Source: Psychromonas marina
GTDB taxonomy: Bacteria; Pseudomonadota; Gammaproteobacteria; Enterobacterales; Psychromonadaceae
Length of the DNA: 64,000 nucleotides
NCBI RefSeq assembly: GCF_030161115.1
Contig: NZ_BSPQ01000026.1
Coordinates: forward strand, 104,296 to 168,295
Reading direction: 5' to 3'
Positions 9,591-18,080 of this stretch are shown here, one piece after another. Below the pieces are notes generated by a model, which was not told where the DNA came from, did not search any database, and was given only the letters and a program-made list of their open reading frames with translations. The number at the start of each line of letters is the position of its first letter. Within the stretch, counting starts at the first letter, position 1. The position numbers and the translations under genes are program-made.

Positions 9591-10118
9591 CTAAAAGCGC
9601 TTACCGTAGTAGCTCACAATAATGCGTTCTGTATTGCCATCTCTGCCGACAGAACGAGCAACAATTTTAAATCCATGAATATCACCACTTCCACTGGTTT
9701 TTCCGTAACCAGTGACATTGGTTCCGAGTGGGTTATCTTCAACAGAAAGTAAGCCTAAATACTCAATAAAATAACGCGAAAGGTGTCCTGAGACTTCCGT
9801 TGTTGCGACTCTGCTGGTTAAATCACTCCCCCAAATTTCTTCTAAAAAGGGATTACTCGGTCCAGCATTTTCACTGTATTTACCATTAATGCCCTGCGAA
9901 CTGGTAAATTCACTAAGTCCCGTTAATGCCTCTATCAACTTTTCTGCATCTCTCACGCCTGACTCCGCGATCTGCAGTGAAACATGTGTATCGCGAATTG
10001 CTGAGGTCATTTTATTCTGTACCAACGTTGACTGACTTCCACTCACGACTAATAGGGTTAAGATAATTAATGTAATTAAACTAATAATTAATACCGCGCC
10101 AGATTGTTTTTTAAACAT
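9591..10118 (-). CDS. pilX: PilX-like minor pilin, right copy
   Basis: A 175-residue minor prepilin starting MFKKQSG, followed by the hydrophobic helix AVLIISLITLIILTLLVVSG. It is a clear paralogue of 2693-3214: both contain an IAESGVRDAEK segment and end in ERIIVSYYGKRF. AGGGA precedes the ATG at 10118. PilX is a tip-complex minor pilin that works with PilV, PilW and PilY1. It lies 10 bases after pilW and 28 bases before pilY1. Confidence 0.9.
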   Translation of the reverse strand: MFKKQSGAVLIISLITLIILTLLVVSGSQSTLVQNKMTSAIRDTHVSLQIAESGVRDAEKLIEALTGLSEFTSSQGINGKYSENAGPSNPFLEEIWGSDLTSRVATTEVSGHLSRYFIEYLGLLSVEDNPLGTNVTGYGKTSGSGDIHGFKIVARSVGRDGNTERIIVSYYGKRF

Positions 10119-10128
10119 TAGCTTTTCC

Positions 10129-11082
10129 CTAATTTAATGTTCGATTACGTATATTGGTTGTAATGTGATAGGTCCTTTCTAGTGGAGAACCCGCCACACC
10201 TTCTCCATCTTCTGTAGTCAAACTTACTTTGATAGACCGAACGTTATCCATATTAGTTACCGAGGTTGCGTCCACAAACGTATCTACCGAGTCATTTTGA
10301 CTAGTATCTTCACCATATAATAACTGTAAATCATTAATTCCCCTGATTAACTCTTCGGCATTACCACCATCACTTCTATAAAGTGAATAATTTAAATCCT
10401 CATTCAGGCCAATAAAATATGTTTTAGAGAAAAGGCTGAGTATCTGCGCATTTTTTGTATAGGCTTTAGAAAGGTATGGTGTCGTATTTTCGATCCCATC
10501 TACTTTGTCACTTGTTGCATACCTGATACTGCCATCGCTGCTAGTCGCGGCATGCGTATTCATGAAAAGATCAGCCTTATTACAATCACTAATTAATAAA
10601 ATCTCCCCCTTATCAATTGTATTGTCTGTTGTGACAGAAATATCAGACTGTGTGGTGAGCATTGCAGTCTCTATTTTTACGCCTTCAATACTGCGCGCGC
10701 CACGAATGGTTAAGATATCGGTTTCATCTTTAACGCTGATCCCATCAATTTCTATTGAATGAGCATCCCCAATACCTTCAACCCCCGCACCTAAGGATAC
10801 TGGTGTTATATTTAAACTATTGGCGATCGAAGTAAAATCTCTAGCGCAGCCCCAATAATCTGCACCACGAATATCACGGATGATTAACTCCGCACCTATA
10901 CGTCCCTTTTCCTGCACTCGAGCAAAAGAGTTTTGTAGATGCACACCTTGCATACTACTGACAAATATTTTAAATATTGTTCCCATGACCATTAAACTGA
11001 GGGGGATAGCAATCATCAACTCTATTAATGAAAGGCCAGATTGTGAATGAAAACGGTTATTCTTATTATTAATAAGCGTCAT
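10129..11082 (-). CDS. pilW: PilW-like minor pilin, right copy
   Basis: A 317-residue PilW-family minor pilin with signature SG before LSLIELMIAIPLSLMVMG. Its C-terminal domain shares RGADYWGCA, KADLFMNT and LYRSDGG with the left copy. An ATG further upstream at 11136 keeps the frame open, but I chose 11082: AGAGGGAACT lies immediately before it, matching the ribosome-binding site of the other pilW, and it gives a leader of normal length. Gap to pilV is 78 bases. The hydrophobic helix has a Pro (AIPLSL) that the left copy lacks. Confidence 0.88.
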   Translation of the reverse strand: MTLINNKNNRFHSQSGLSLIELMIAIPLSLMVMGTIFKIFVSSMQGVHLQNSFARVQEKGRIGAELIIRDIRGADYWGCARDFTSIANSLNITPVSLGAGVEGIGDAHSIEIDGISVKDETDILTIRGARSIEGVKIETAMLTTQSDISVTTDNTIDKGEILLISDCNKADLFMNTHAATSSDGSIRYATSDKVDGIENTTPYLSKAYTKNAQILSLFSKTYFIGLNEDLNYSLYRSDGGNAEELIRGINDLQLLYGEDTSQNDSVDTFVDATSVTNMDNVRSIKVSLTTEDGEGVAGSPLERTYHITTNIRNRTLN

Positions 11083-11160
11083 AGTTCCCTCTATGTATAC
11101 TCTCGGATTGTTAGACAATTTCCCCTTTAATATCAAAGAAAAAATAATGTTTAACCTAGG

Positions 11161-11643
11161 TTATATTTGTATGTTTAATGTGAAAGCTGCATCACCAACA
11201 CTGCCACCTGCATCACTCTGCTGCTGTTCCTTCCATTTCACTGTAATATTAAAAACATCACCAACTTTAGTAACTGTCCCGGTTCCATCAGGCAATCCGC
11301 CATCAATGACATCTGTACTTATTTGTTGATTCCATTTAAAAGCATCAAGCTTTGCTACCTGCTCAGGAGAGCAAGGGGTACAATTAGGTTCAACTAGGTT
11401 GGAAGAAGAGATGTTGTCATAATAACCTGCAGATACAGCCTCTCGATTAGATCGCATACGCTCACCAATATCGTAAGCATACATGGTCGCTAAGGTATGA
11501 AACTGAGAGTTGTTAATGTTTTTGAAACTTAATATTTGCATTGACGCAAGGCCAAATAAACCAGCTGCAAGCACAAAAATAGCGACTAAAATCTCAATCA
11601 ATGAAGCGCCAGCCTGTTTTTTTAGATTGATATAGTTAGGCAC
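11161..11643 (-). CDS. pilV: PilV-like minor pilin, right copy (GTG start)
   Basis: A 160-residue PilV-family minor pilin. The site QAG before ASLIEILVAIFVLAAGLFGLAS is almost identical to that of the left copy, and the C-terminal Cys pair (CTPC) is shared. A longer reading from GTG 11670 is possible. I prefer the GTG at 11643: it overlaps the fimT stop by 8 bases exactly as in the left operon, has AAGGTG upstream, and yields the same length of 160 residues. Function as for the other copy: a component of the pilus priming/tip complex. Confidence 0.88.
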   Translation of the reverse strand: MPNYINLKKQAGASLIEILVAIFVLAAGLFGLASMQILSFKNINNSQFHTLATMYAYDIGERMRSNREAVSAGYYDNISSSNLVEPNCTPCSPEQVAKLDAFKWNQQISTDVIDGGLPDGTGTVTKVGDVFNITVKWKEQQQSDAGGSVGDAAFTLNIQI

Positions 11644-12103
11644 ATCCCACCTTCTTAGCAATAACAGCACCAGAGATTAAAATGGATATCTGCATCCCTT
11701 GCTCGCCGCTGTTATCAATACAAAGCGTTAATTTGTCACTTTTGTCGACTTCACCCGTTGCACGAAAAGCAAATGCACTATTGGTGCTATTTACAGTTCC
11801 CTCACCAGCAAAAGAGGGCCACATACGAATTACATCCTTTATTTCGCTATCGTCACGAGAGTCAGCCCAAACGATAATACCACTCTGCCAACCATCTCCC
11901 TTGGGTTGTAAATGGACTGTACTACCACGTTTGATCGCTTCAATACGCGCATAATTGAATGCTCCAATCACACCATTAGCATTGGAAACCATATTGCCGT
12001 TATCAATAAAACTTTTGAAATTAGGGACGCCAATGGCTAATACTATTGCCAAAATAGACAAGGTAACGAGTAACTCTATTACCGTAAAACCTGATTTTTT
12101 CAT
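11636..12103 (-). CDS. fimT: FimT/GspH-like minor pilin, right copy
   Basis: A 155-residue pseudopilin with leader MKKSG, then FTVIELLVTLSILAIVLAIGVPNFK. The FimT hallmark FNYARIEAIKRGSTV follows. It is the first gene of the right operon. The C-terminus contains paired cysteines (LCIDNSG and VGCA), as in the left copy (ICDD, VNCV). Its upstream leader (TGAATAAA, then TAAGAGTAT and the ATG) matches that of the other fimT. It is transcribed divergently from ybiT across a 365-base region with a CRP-like site. Confidence 0.9.
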   Translation of the reverse strand: MKKSGFTVIELLVTLSILAIVLAIGVPNFKSFIDNGNMVSNANGVIGAFNYARIEAIKRGSTVHLQPKGDGWQSGIIVWADSRDDSEIKDVIRMWPSFAGEGTVNSTNSAFAFRATGEVDKSDKLTLCIDNSGEQGMQISILISGAVIAKKVGCA

Positions 12104-12397
12104 ACGATACTCTTATGTTTATTCATCCTGAAATAACTAAGTGAAATACAAATCACTTGTAGGCACCAACAAAGGCTACCTATAAGTGGTTACTTTAACA
12201 TTAAATCTTTTATTTATGAACAACTTGCACACACATCATCATCCATAGCAACTTATGCATCACAAATTAACCATAAGTTACAAAAGGTTAATATATTCAT
12301 TTTCTTTTATATTGATTTTTGTAGTGCAGCTAAACAGATGAATAAGAGAAAAACGTCTCAAACTCATTAAAAAACACAATTGTTCGATAATTCAGCA

Positions 12398-12417
12398 GTG
12401 ACGTGACATACGTCACA
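12398..12417. promoter_or_regulatory. CRP-like binding site
   Basis: The sequence CGTGA-N6-TCACA (12402-12417) matches the CRP consensus TGTGA-N6-TCACA at 9 of 10 defined positions. It sits inside a wider perfect palindrome, GTGACGT at 12398-12404 and ACGTCAC at 12410-12416. It overlaps the expected -35 of the ybiT promoter and lies about 300 bases upstream of fimT. Whether it represses ybiT, activates the pilin operon or does both cannot be decided from sequence. Confidence 0.5.
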
Positions 12418-12426
12418 TGCTATATT
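12418..12426 (+). promoter_or_regulatory. Probable extended -10 of ybiT
   Basis: TGC immediately followed by TATATT (12421-12426) forms an extended -10 motif. The hexamer 17 bases upstream, GTGACG, is only a partial -35 match and lies within the CRP-like palindrome. The ybiT start is 43 bases downstream. Confidence 0.45.
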
Positions 12427-12468
12427 CCACGTCAAATTTACTATCAGCAATTATTAAAGGTAACGCTA

Positions 12469-14064
12469 GTGCTACAGACTAATAACATCACCATGCAGTT
12501 TGGTGCAAAACCCCTCTTTGAAAACATTTCTGTTAAATTTGGTACAGGTAACCGTTACGGTTTAATCGGTGCTAACGGTTGTGGTAAGTCTACGTTCATG
12601 AAAATCTTAACCGGTGATCTTGAACCAAGCGCTGGTAATGTTACAAGAGATCCTAACGAGCGTATTGCTAAGCTACATCAGGACCAGTTTGCTTTTGAAG
12701 AGTTCTCAGTATTAGATACAGTACTGATGGGCCACAAAGAGATGTGGGAAGTAATGAATGAACGTAACCGTATCTATTCATTACCAGAAATGACTGAAGC
12801 GGAAGGTATGGCTGTTGGCGACCTTGAGAATGAATTTGCAGAGATGGACGGTTACACAGCCGATTCACGTGCTGGAGAAATTCTGTTAAGCGTTGGCATC
12901 CCACTTGAACAACACTACGGCTTAATGTCTGAAGTTGCACCGGGCTGGAAACTACGTGTATTACTCGCACAGGTTCTTTTCTCAAATCCAGATATCATGT
13001 TACTCGATGAGCCTACCAATAACTTGGATATCGATACTATCCGTTGGTTAGAAACAGAACTGAAGGCACGTCAATGTACGATGGTAATCATCTCGCATGA
13101 CCGTCACTTCTTAAACTCTGTTTGTACACATATGGCAGACATCGATTACGGTGAACTTCGTCTTTTCCCTGGTAACTACGACGAATACATGACGGCGGCA
13201 ACGCAAACACGTGAACGTCTACTTAATGAAAACGCTAAGAAAAAAGCACAGCTTTCTGAGCTAGCCGACTTCGTAAGCCGTTTCTCTGCTAACGCATCTA
13301 AAGCAAAGCAAGCAACGTCACGTGCTAAGCAAATGGACAAAATTGAATTAGCAGAAGTGAAAGCTTCAAGCCGTGTTAATCCTTACATCGTATTCAAGCA
13401 AGAAAAGAAACTTTTCCGTAACGCATTAGAGATGGAAAATGTAACTAAAGGCTTTGATAAACCACTATTTAAAGACTTAAGCTTAATGGTTGAAGTGGGC
13501 GAGCGTGTTGCGATTATTGGTCAAAATGGTGTTGGTAAAACAACATTATTACGCACGTTAATGGGTCAACTTGAAGTTGATTCAGGTATGTTTAAATGGT
13601 CTGAAAATGCTAACTTAGGTTACTATGCACAGGATCACGCTTATGCCTTCGAGAAAGACCAAACGTTAATGGACTGGATGGCGCAATGGATGAAACAAGG
13701 TGACGACGAGCAAGCGGTTCGCGGTACCTTAGGTCGTTTATTGTTTGGTTCAAATGATATCGGTAAGTCAGTGAAAATCATCTCTGGTGGTGAGCAAGGC
13801 CGTATGTTGTTTGGTAAGTTAATGATGGATGAGCCAAACATTCTACTAATGGATGAGCCAACCAATCACTTGGATATGGAATCGATTGAATCATTAAACT
13901 TAGCACTTGAGAACTACGAAGGTACATTACTGTTTGTTTCTCATGACCGTGAGTTTGTATCGTCACTAGCAACACGTATCATCGAAATTAAGTCTGATAA
14001 AGTGGTCGACTTCCACGGCACTTACGCTGAATACCTAGCAAGCCAAGGTATTGTAGAAGGCTAA
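12469..14064 (+). CDS. ybiT: ABC-F family ATPase YbiT
   Basis: A 531-residue soluble ABC-F protein with two ATP-binding cassettes and no membrane segments. The first Walker [10 protein letters not shown], is at residues 34-42 and the second, GQNGVGKTT, near 351-359. Walker B segments [10 protein letters not shown] and [10 protein letters not shown] are intact. ABC-F proteins act on ribosomes, and YbiT is one of the four E. coli members; its exact duty is not settled. Length and sequence match YbiT throughout. The start is GTG at 12469, with AAAGG upstream, matching the family N-terminus ([11 protein letters not shown]). An upstream in-frame start at 12403 would read through the CRP-like site and promoter and is unlikely. 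A terminator follows. Confidence 0.95.
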   Translation: MLQTNNITMQFGAKPLFENISVKFGTGNRYGLIGANGCGKSTFMKILTGDLEPSAGNVTRDPNERIAKLHQDQFAFEEFSVLDTVLMGHKEMWEVMNERNRIYSLPEMTEAEGMAVGDLENEFAEMDGYTADSRAGEILLSVGIPLEQHYGLMSEVAPGWKLRVLLAQVLFSNPDIMLLDEPTNNLDIDTIRWLETELKARQCTMVIISHDRHFLNSVCTHMADIDYGELRLFPGNYDEYMTAATQTRERLLNENAKKKAQLSELADFVSRFSANASKAKQATSRAKQMDKIELAEVKASSRVNPYIVFKQEKKLFRNALEMENVTKGFDKPLFKDLSLMVEVGERVAIIGQNGVGKTTLLRTLMGQLEVDSGMFKWSENANLGYYAQDHAYAFEKDQTLMDWMAQWMKQGDDEQAVRGTLGRLLFGSNDIGKSVKIISGGEQGRMLFGKLMMDEPNILLMDEPTNHLDMESIESLNLALENYEGTLLFVSHDREFVSSLATRIIEIKSDKVVDFHGTYAEYLASQGIVEG

Positions 14065-14083
14065 CCCCTTTTGTATCTTGATT

Positions 14084-14112
14084 AAAAAAGGCGCTTTTTA
14101 GCGCCTTTTTTG
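14084..14112. terminator. Bidirectional terminator between ybiT and comM
   Basis: AAAAAAGGCGC and GCGCCTTTTTT form an 11-bp stem around a six-base loop, with a T-run on the plus strand and an A-run that serves the minus strand. It lies between the convergent genes ybiT and comM. Confidence 0.88.
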
Positions 14113-14131
14113 TCTCTTAAATCACCATGTT

Positions 14132-15646
14132 TTAAGAGACACTTTTTAACAACCTATCCATGGCACGGTAATTTAACGACTCTAATAGATGATTACGTTC
14201 GACAGTCTCACTCTCCGCCAAATCAGCAATGCTGCGTGCAACCTTTAATAAACTGTGCCAAGCACGAATTGAAAGTCCCATTTTATTAATCGCATCCTCA
14301 AGGAATAACGCATCTTGCTCGCTTAATTTGCAATAATCAGCTATTTCCTGTGTCGATAAATTATGGTTTAACTTTGCTTGCCGTTGTATCTGGCGATCTC
14401 TTGCTTTTAATATCCTACCTCGAATTTGAGCGGTTGTTTCATTGTTATTTTCAGCCCCCATTTGTGAGCAAGCGAGCATCCCTTTAGGTAATAAAGGCAC
14501 CATAATCGATAGCGAGAAACGATCTAAAAAAGGGCCGGATAAACGTCCTAAATAACGTAACACCTGATCTGGCGTACTACGCCTTAAATCACCACTAATA
14601 TGACCACAAGGACTCGGGTTCATCGCACCAATCAATTGAAAGTTGGCAGGAAAAGTAACTTGATTGGCAGCCCGAGAAATAGTGACTTCATTGGTTTCTA
14701 AGGGTTGCCGTAGGCTGTCTAACACTGCTCTGGGGAATTCAGGTAGCTCATCAAGAAACAATACCCCACGATGTGACAGTGATATTTCACCCGGTTTGGG
14801 TTTTCCGCCTCCACCGACTAATGCAACCGAAGAAGCTGAATGATGAGGGGATCGATATGGCGGTTGAAACCAGTCTTCACGCTGTTTACCACAAACCGAA
14901 TAAATGGCTGCGGTTTGTAATGCATGTTCCTCGCAAAGTGGTGGTAATAACCCCATAAAGCGTTCTGCCAACATGCTTTTTCCGGTACCGGGTGGGCCAA
15001 CGAGCAGTGTATTATGCCCACCAGCAGCGGCTATTTCTAAAACGCGTTTAGCTTGCTCCTGCCCTAATACATCACACATATCGGGCGGCTTTGTAATCTT
15101 TTTCAGATCTGCGGCCTGCGCGCTCGGTAAGGTCTTCACCCCTTGAAAAAAAGCACAAACATCCGTCAAGTTAGACGCAATATAAGAGTCAACACCAGTG
15201 AGCGCGGTTTCATGTTGATTTTCAGGGCAGACAATCACCGCTCTAGCTTCTGATTTAGCCGCTAATACACAGGGAATCACACCATCAACAGGGCGTAAAT
15301 CTCCCGCCAAAGTTAACTCAGCAAAACATTCAATCTGTTTTATTTTACTATCAGAGAGCTGTTCCGATGCAACCAAAATAGCTAATGCAATCGCTAAATC
15401 AAAACGACCGCCCTCTTTGGCAAGATTTGCAGGTGCTAGGTTAACGGTGATTTTTTTATTAAAAGGAAACTTGAAGTTACTGTTAGTAATGGCGCTACGT
15501 ACGCGCTCTTTGGCTTCTTTTACCGACGTTTCAGGCAAGCCCACCAACGAAAAACTAGGTAATCCAGTGCTTAAATGCACCTCAACTAACACCTCAGGGG
15601 CATCAACGCCAGAAAGCGCCCGACAATATAGTGAAGCTAATGCCAT
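14132..15646 (-). CDS. comM: ComM / YifB, Mg-chelatase-like AAA+ helicase of natural transformation
   Basis: A 504-residue AAA+ protein of the YifB/ComM family. An N-terminal Lon-like S5 domain contains LVGLPETSVKEAKERVRSA. An AAA+ module follows, with Walker A GPPGTGKSM near residues 216-224 and Walker B VLFLDELPEF. The C-terminal Mg-chelatase-type domain contains FLDRFSLSI and ends in YRAMDRLLKS. ComM promotes branch migration of transforming DNA in Haemophilus and Vibrio; that role here is inferred from homology and from the pilus operons nearby. I chose the ATG at 15646 (AAGGA six bases upstream) over the adjacent TTG. Confidence 0.94.
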   Translation of the reverse strand: MALASLYCRALSGVDAPEVLVEVHLSTGLPSFSLVGLPETSVKEAKERVRSAITNSNFKFPFNKKITVNLAPANLAKEGGRFDLAIALAILVASEQLSDSKIKQIECFAELTLAGDLRPVDGVIPCVLAAKSEARAVIVCPENQHETALTGVDSYIASNLTDVCAFFQGVKTLPSAQAADLKKITKPPDMCDVLGQEQAKRVLEIAAAGGHNTLLVGPPGTGKSMLAERFMGLLPPLCEEHALQTAAIYSVCGKQREDWFQPPYRSPHHSASSVALVGGGGKPKPGEISLSHRGVLFLDELPEFPRAVLDSLRQPLETNEVTISRAANQVTFPANFQLIGAMNPSPCGHISGDLRRSTPDQVLRYLGRLSGPFLDRFSLSIMVPLLPKGMLACSQMGAENNNETTAQIRGRILKARDRQIQRQAKLNHNLSTQEIADYCKLSEQDALFLEDAINKMGLSIRAWHSLLKVARSIADLAESETVERNHLLESLNYRAMDRLLKSVS

Positions 15647-15967
15647 CAAAAATCCTTATTCGATAATAAATGCAAAGGGATAACCTTAATGGAGTATAGA
15701 ACCGAACAAAGATTTTAGATCATCAAAAATCAGGTCAATGGATTGTTCAAAAATGTGACATTTGTTGAAAAAGTAAGCCCTTTTTGCTATAAAGGCACAC
15801 TTTTAAAAAATGAAGACAGCCATTGTAGATATCCGTTACCACTCAAATTGCGAATCAAAATAAACATTCAGCCAACAATTTAAGATAAGCATATTCTCGA
15901 TAGAATAGTGAAGATTTAACGGATATAAATCAATCGCCCCCACTTCAGTAATTTCAGGAAGAAAATA
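15647..15967. other. Divergent comM / ilvG regulatory region
   Basis: This 321-base region contains one strong promoter reading towards ilvG (listed), which leaves a leader of roughly 170 bases. I looked for an ilv-type attenuator. The only short ORF, MKTAIVDIRYHSNCESK at 15810, is not rich in branched-chain codons and has no ribosome-binding site, and I saw no terminator/antiterminator pair. Nothing clear reads towards comM. Confidence 0.55.
15765..15793 (+). promoter_or_regulatory. Sigma70 promoter of ilvG
   Basis: TTGAAA at 15765-15770 and TATAAA at 15788-15793 are separated by exactly 17 bases, close to the sigma70 consensus in both hexamers. Transcription should begin near 15800, leaving a leader of about 168 bases before the ilvG ATG. 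Confidence 0.7.
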
Positions 15968-17614
15968 ATGAATGGCGCCAACTTTGTTGTTCAAGCATTG
16001 AAACAACATAATATTAGTCAAGTCTTTGGCTACCCGGGAGGGGCAATCATGCCTCTTTATGATGCTTTATATGATGGTGGAGTTGACCATCTCCTCTGTC
16101 GTCATGAACAAGGCGCAGTAATGGCGGCTATTGGTTATGCACGCTCAACGGGTAATGTCGGGGTTTGTATTGCAACATCAGGCCCTGGAGCGACCAATCT
16201 AATCACCGGGCTTGCCGATGCAATGATGGACTCGGTTCCAGTGGTTGCCATTACAGGGCAAGTCGCCAGTCACCTTATTGGTACCGATGCTTTCCAAGAA
16301 ATTGATGTATTAGGCCTATCACTCGCCTGCACTAAACATAGCTTTATGGTGCAAAATGCAGAACAACTAGGCCCAATTATTGAACAAGCCTTTGAACTTG
16401 CGGCCTCGGGAAGACCAGGTCCGGTTTTAATTGATATTCCTAAAGATATTCAACTTGGTGATGCCGTTAACTTCGCATCTATCTGTAAAGCGCCGATAAC
16501 TGAAAAGGTTGATCAAGAAGCTATTAACAAAGCGCTAGCAATGATCAGCGATGCACAAAAACCACTGCTCTATGTAGGTGGTGGTGTTGGCATGGCAAAA
16601 GCGATAACGCCACTTCGTCAATTCATTAATACCACTAAAATCCCTAGTGTTTGTACCCTGAAAGGGATTGGGGCAATTGAGCATGATTCAGACTACTTTT
16701 TAGGTATGGTCGGTATGCATGGCAGCAAAGCGTCAAATTTTGCTATTCAAGAGTGTGATCTGTTAATCGCCATTGGCGCACGCTTTGATGATCGCGTCAC
16801 CGGTAAACTGGATGAATTTGCTCCTCACGCCAAGGTAATTCACCTTGATATTGATGCAGCAGAAGTGGATAAGTTACGTACTGTTGAACTATCAATGACA
16901 GAAGATCTGAAGCATATATTACCACTACTTGAAGTTGAAATTTCGATTGAGGATTGGCAACAAAAAGCATTAACAATGAAAGTCGATTTTGCCAACCGTT
17001 ATGATCATCCCGGTGAGGCTATTTTCGCCCCTGCACTATTACGCCAATTAGCACAGATGCAACCCCGTGATACGGTTATCTGTACCGATGTAGGTCAACA
17101 TCAAATGTGGGTTGCCCAGCATATGTTTGTCGACAGACCCGAAAACCATATCTCAAGCTCAGGTTTAGGTACGATGGGTTTTGGTATTCCTGCCGCGGTT
17201 GGTGCTAAAGTGGCACGTCCTGATGACATGGTCATTGCTGTTTCTGGTGACGGCTCATTTATGATGAACGTGCAGGAGTTAGGTACCATCAAACGTAAAA
17301 AATTACCGGTTAAAATATTACTGATTGATAATCAACGTTTAGGTATGGTTCGACAATGGCAAAAGCTATTTTTTGATGGTCGTTATAGCGAAACCATCCT
17401 CACCGATAACCCTGATTTTGTGACTCTCGCGAGTGCCTTTGATATTCCAGGGGAAACAATTTCAACAAAATCTCAAATACAAGATGCATTAACACGGCTA
17501 CTTGAAAGTGAAGGTGCTTACCTACTTCACGTTTCAATCTCTGAAGAGGAGAACGTTTGGCCACTCGTCCCACCCGGTGCGGCAAATGATAAGATGATGG
17601 AGAGCCTACAATGA
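15968..17614 (+). CDS. ilvG: Acetolactate synthase II, large subunit
   Basis: A 548-residue thiamine-diphosphate enzyme, the same length as E. coli IlvG. It condenses pyruvate with pyruvate or 2-oxobutyrate in branched-chain amino acid synthesis. The N-terminal ThDP domain holds the catalytic Glu in [15 protein letters not shown] (about residues 45-59). A central FAD-binding domain follows, then the C-terminal ThDP domain with [14 protein letters not shown] near 427. AGGAAG precedes the ATG. It overlaps ilvM by four bases (ATGA), so the two subunits are translationally coupled. The gene is intact, unlike the frameshifted ilvG of E. coli K-12. Confidence 0.97.
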   Translation: MNGANFVVQALKQHNISQVFGYPGGAIMPLYDALYDGGVDHLLCRHEQGAVMAAIGYARSTGNVGVCIATSGPGATNLITGLADAMMDSVPVVAITGQVASHLIGTDAFQEIDVLGLSLACTKHSFMVQNAEQLGPIIEQAFELAASGRPGPVLIDIPKDIQLGDAVNFASICKAPITEKVDQEAINKALAMISDAQKPLLYVGGGVGMAKAITPLRQFINTTKIPSVCTLKGIGAIEHDSDYFLGMVGMHGSKASNFAIQECDLLIAIGARFDDRVTGKLDEFAPHAKVIHLDIDAAEVDKLRTVELSMTEDLKHILPLLEVEISIEDWQQKALTMKVDFANRYDHPGEAIFAPALLRQLAQMQPRDTVICTDVGQHQMWVAQHMFVDRPENHISSSGLGTMGFGIPAAVGAKVARPDDMVIAVSGDGSFMMNVQELGTIKRKKLPVKILLIDNQRLGMVRQWQKLFFDGRYSETILTDNPDFVTLASAFDIPGETISTKSQIQDALTRLLESEGAYLLHVSISEEENVWPLVPPGAANDKMMESLQ

Positions 17615-17868
17615 AATCGCAACTAACCATTGAAAGTCAAAATAGCCCGGAGCTTTTAGAGCGCTTATTACGTGTTGTGCGCCATCGCGGCTTTAATGTG
17701 CAAACATTACAAGCTGAAACCACCGACAATGAACAGAACTTACATCTGAGCTTAACGGTATACAGTGAACGTGAGATTAGTTTACTCACTAAGCAACTAG
17801 AAAAAATATTTGGGGTTACTAAAGTAAGTCTATTAGCCCAACAAGCAGAGATTAAAGCAAGTGCATAG
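17611..17868 (+). CDS. ilvM: Acetolactate synthase II, small regulatory subunit
   Basis: An 85-residue ACT-domain protein ([24 protein letters not shown] at the N-terminus), the length of IlvM (87 in E. coli). It is the small subunit that activates IlvG; IlvM-type subunits are generally insensitive to valine. It overlaps ilvG by four bases. A hairpin and 212 bases separate it from ilvD, and no ilvE lies between them as it does in E. coli ilvGMEDA. Confidence 0.95.
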   Translation: MKSQLTIESQNSPELLERLLRVVRHRGFNVQTLQAETTDNEQNLHLSLTVYSEREISLLTKQLEKIFGVTKVSLLAQQAEIKASA

Positions 17869-17881
17869 GTTGTGAAAGCAG

Positions 17882-17908
17882 GTGTTATCTGGTTAAATCA
17901 GGTAACAC
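17882..17908 (+). terminator. Hairpin after ilvM (weak terminator or attenuator)
   Basis: GTGTTATCTG at 17882-17891 pairs with CAGGTAACAC at 17899-17908 (one G-U pair, 7-base loop), followed by only TTTT. It may partially terminate the ilvGM transcript before ilvD. The short T-run keeps confidence low. Confidence 0.4.
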
Positions 17909-18080
17909 TTTTAACTGCTGATACCACAGCCCTGCAAGTGCTATCACTCAAATTAAAACCTAACCAATACAATTAAAGTTATCATTGAATAAATGCTCAG
18001 AGCCAAGCTAATTTATCGTGACAATACAGCACCTTAAATAAAAGCCTAATGAGCAGTTACATTAAAATAAAGGAATTTAT

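Larger units (their letters stand above)
12104..12468. other. Divergent fimT / ybiT regulatory region
   Basis: This 365-base AT-rich spacer between two outward-facing transcription units must hold promoters for the right minor-pilin operon and for ybiT. Near ybiT I see a CRP-like palindrome and an extended -10 (both listed). On the fimT side only the duplicated leader next to the ATG is recognisable; I could not assign a -10/-35 pair. Confidence 0.6.

Noticed and set aside
12403..12468. N-terminal extension of YbiT
   Set aside because: It would be translated through the palindrome and promoter; family length and the ribosome-binding site favour GTG 12469.
15810..15863. Possible ilv leader peptide (MKTAIVDIRYHSNCESK)
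   Set aside because: It is preceded by an A-run rather than a ribosome-binding site, is poor in Ile/Val/Leu codons and no attenuator hairpin pair follows.
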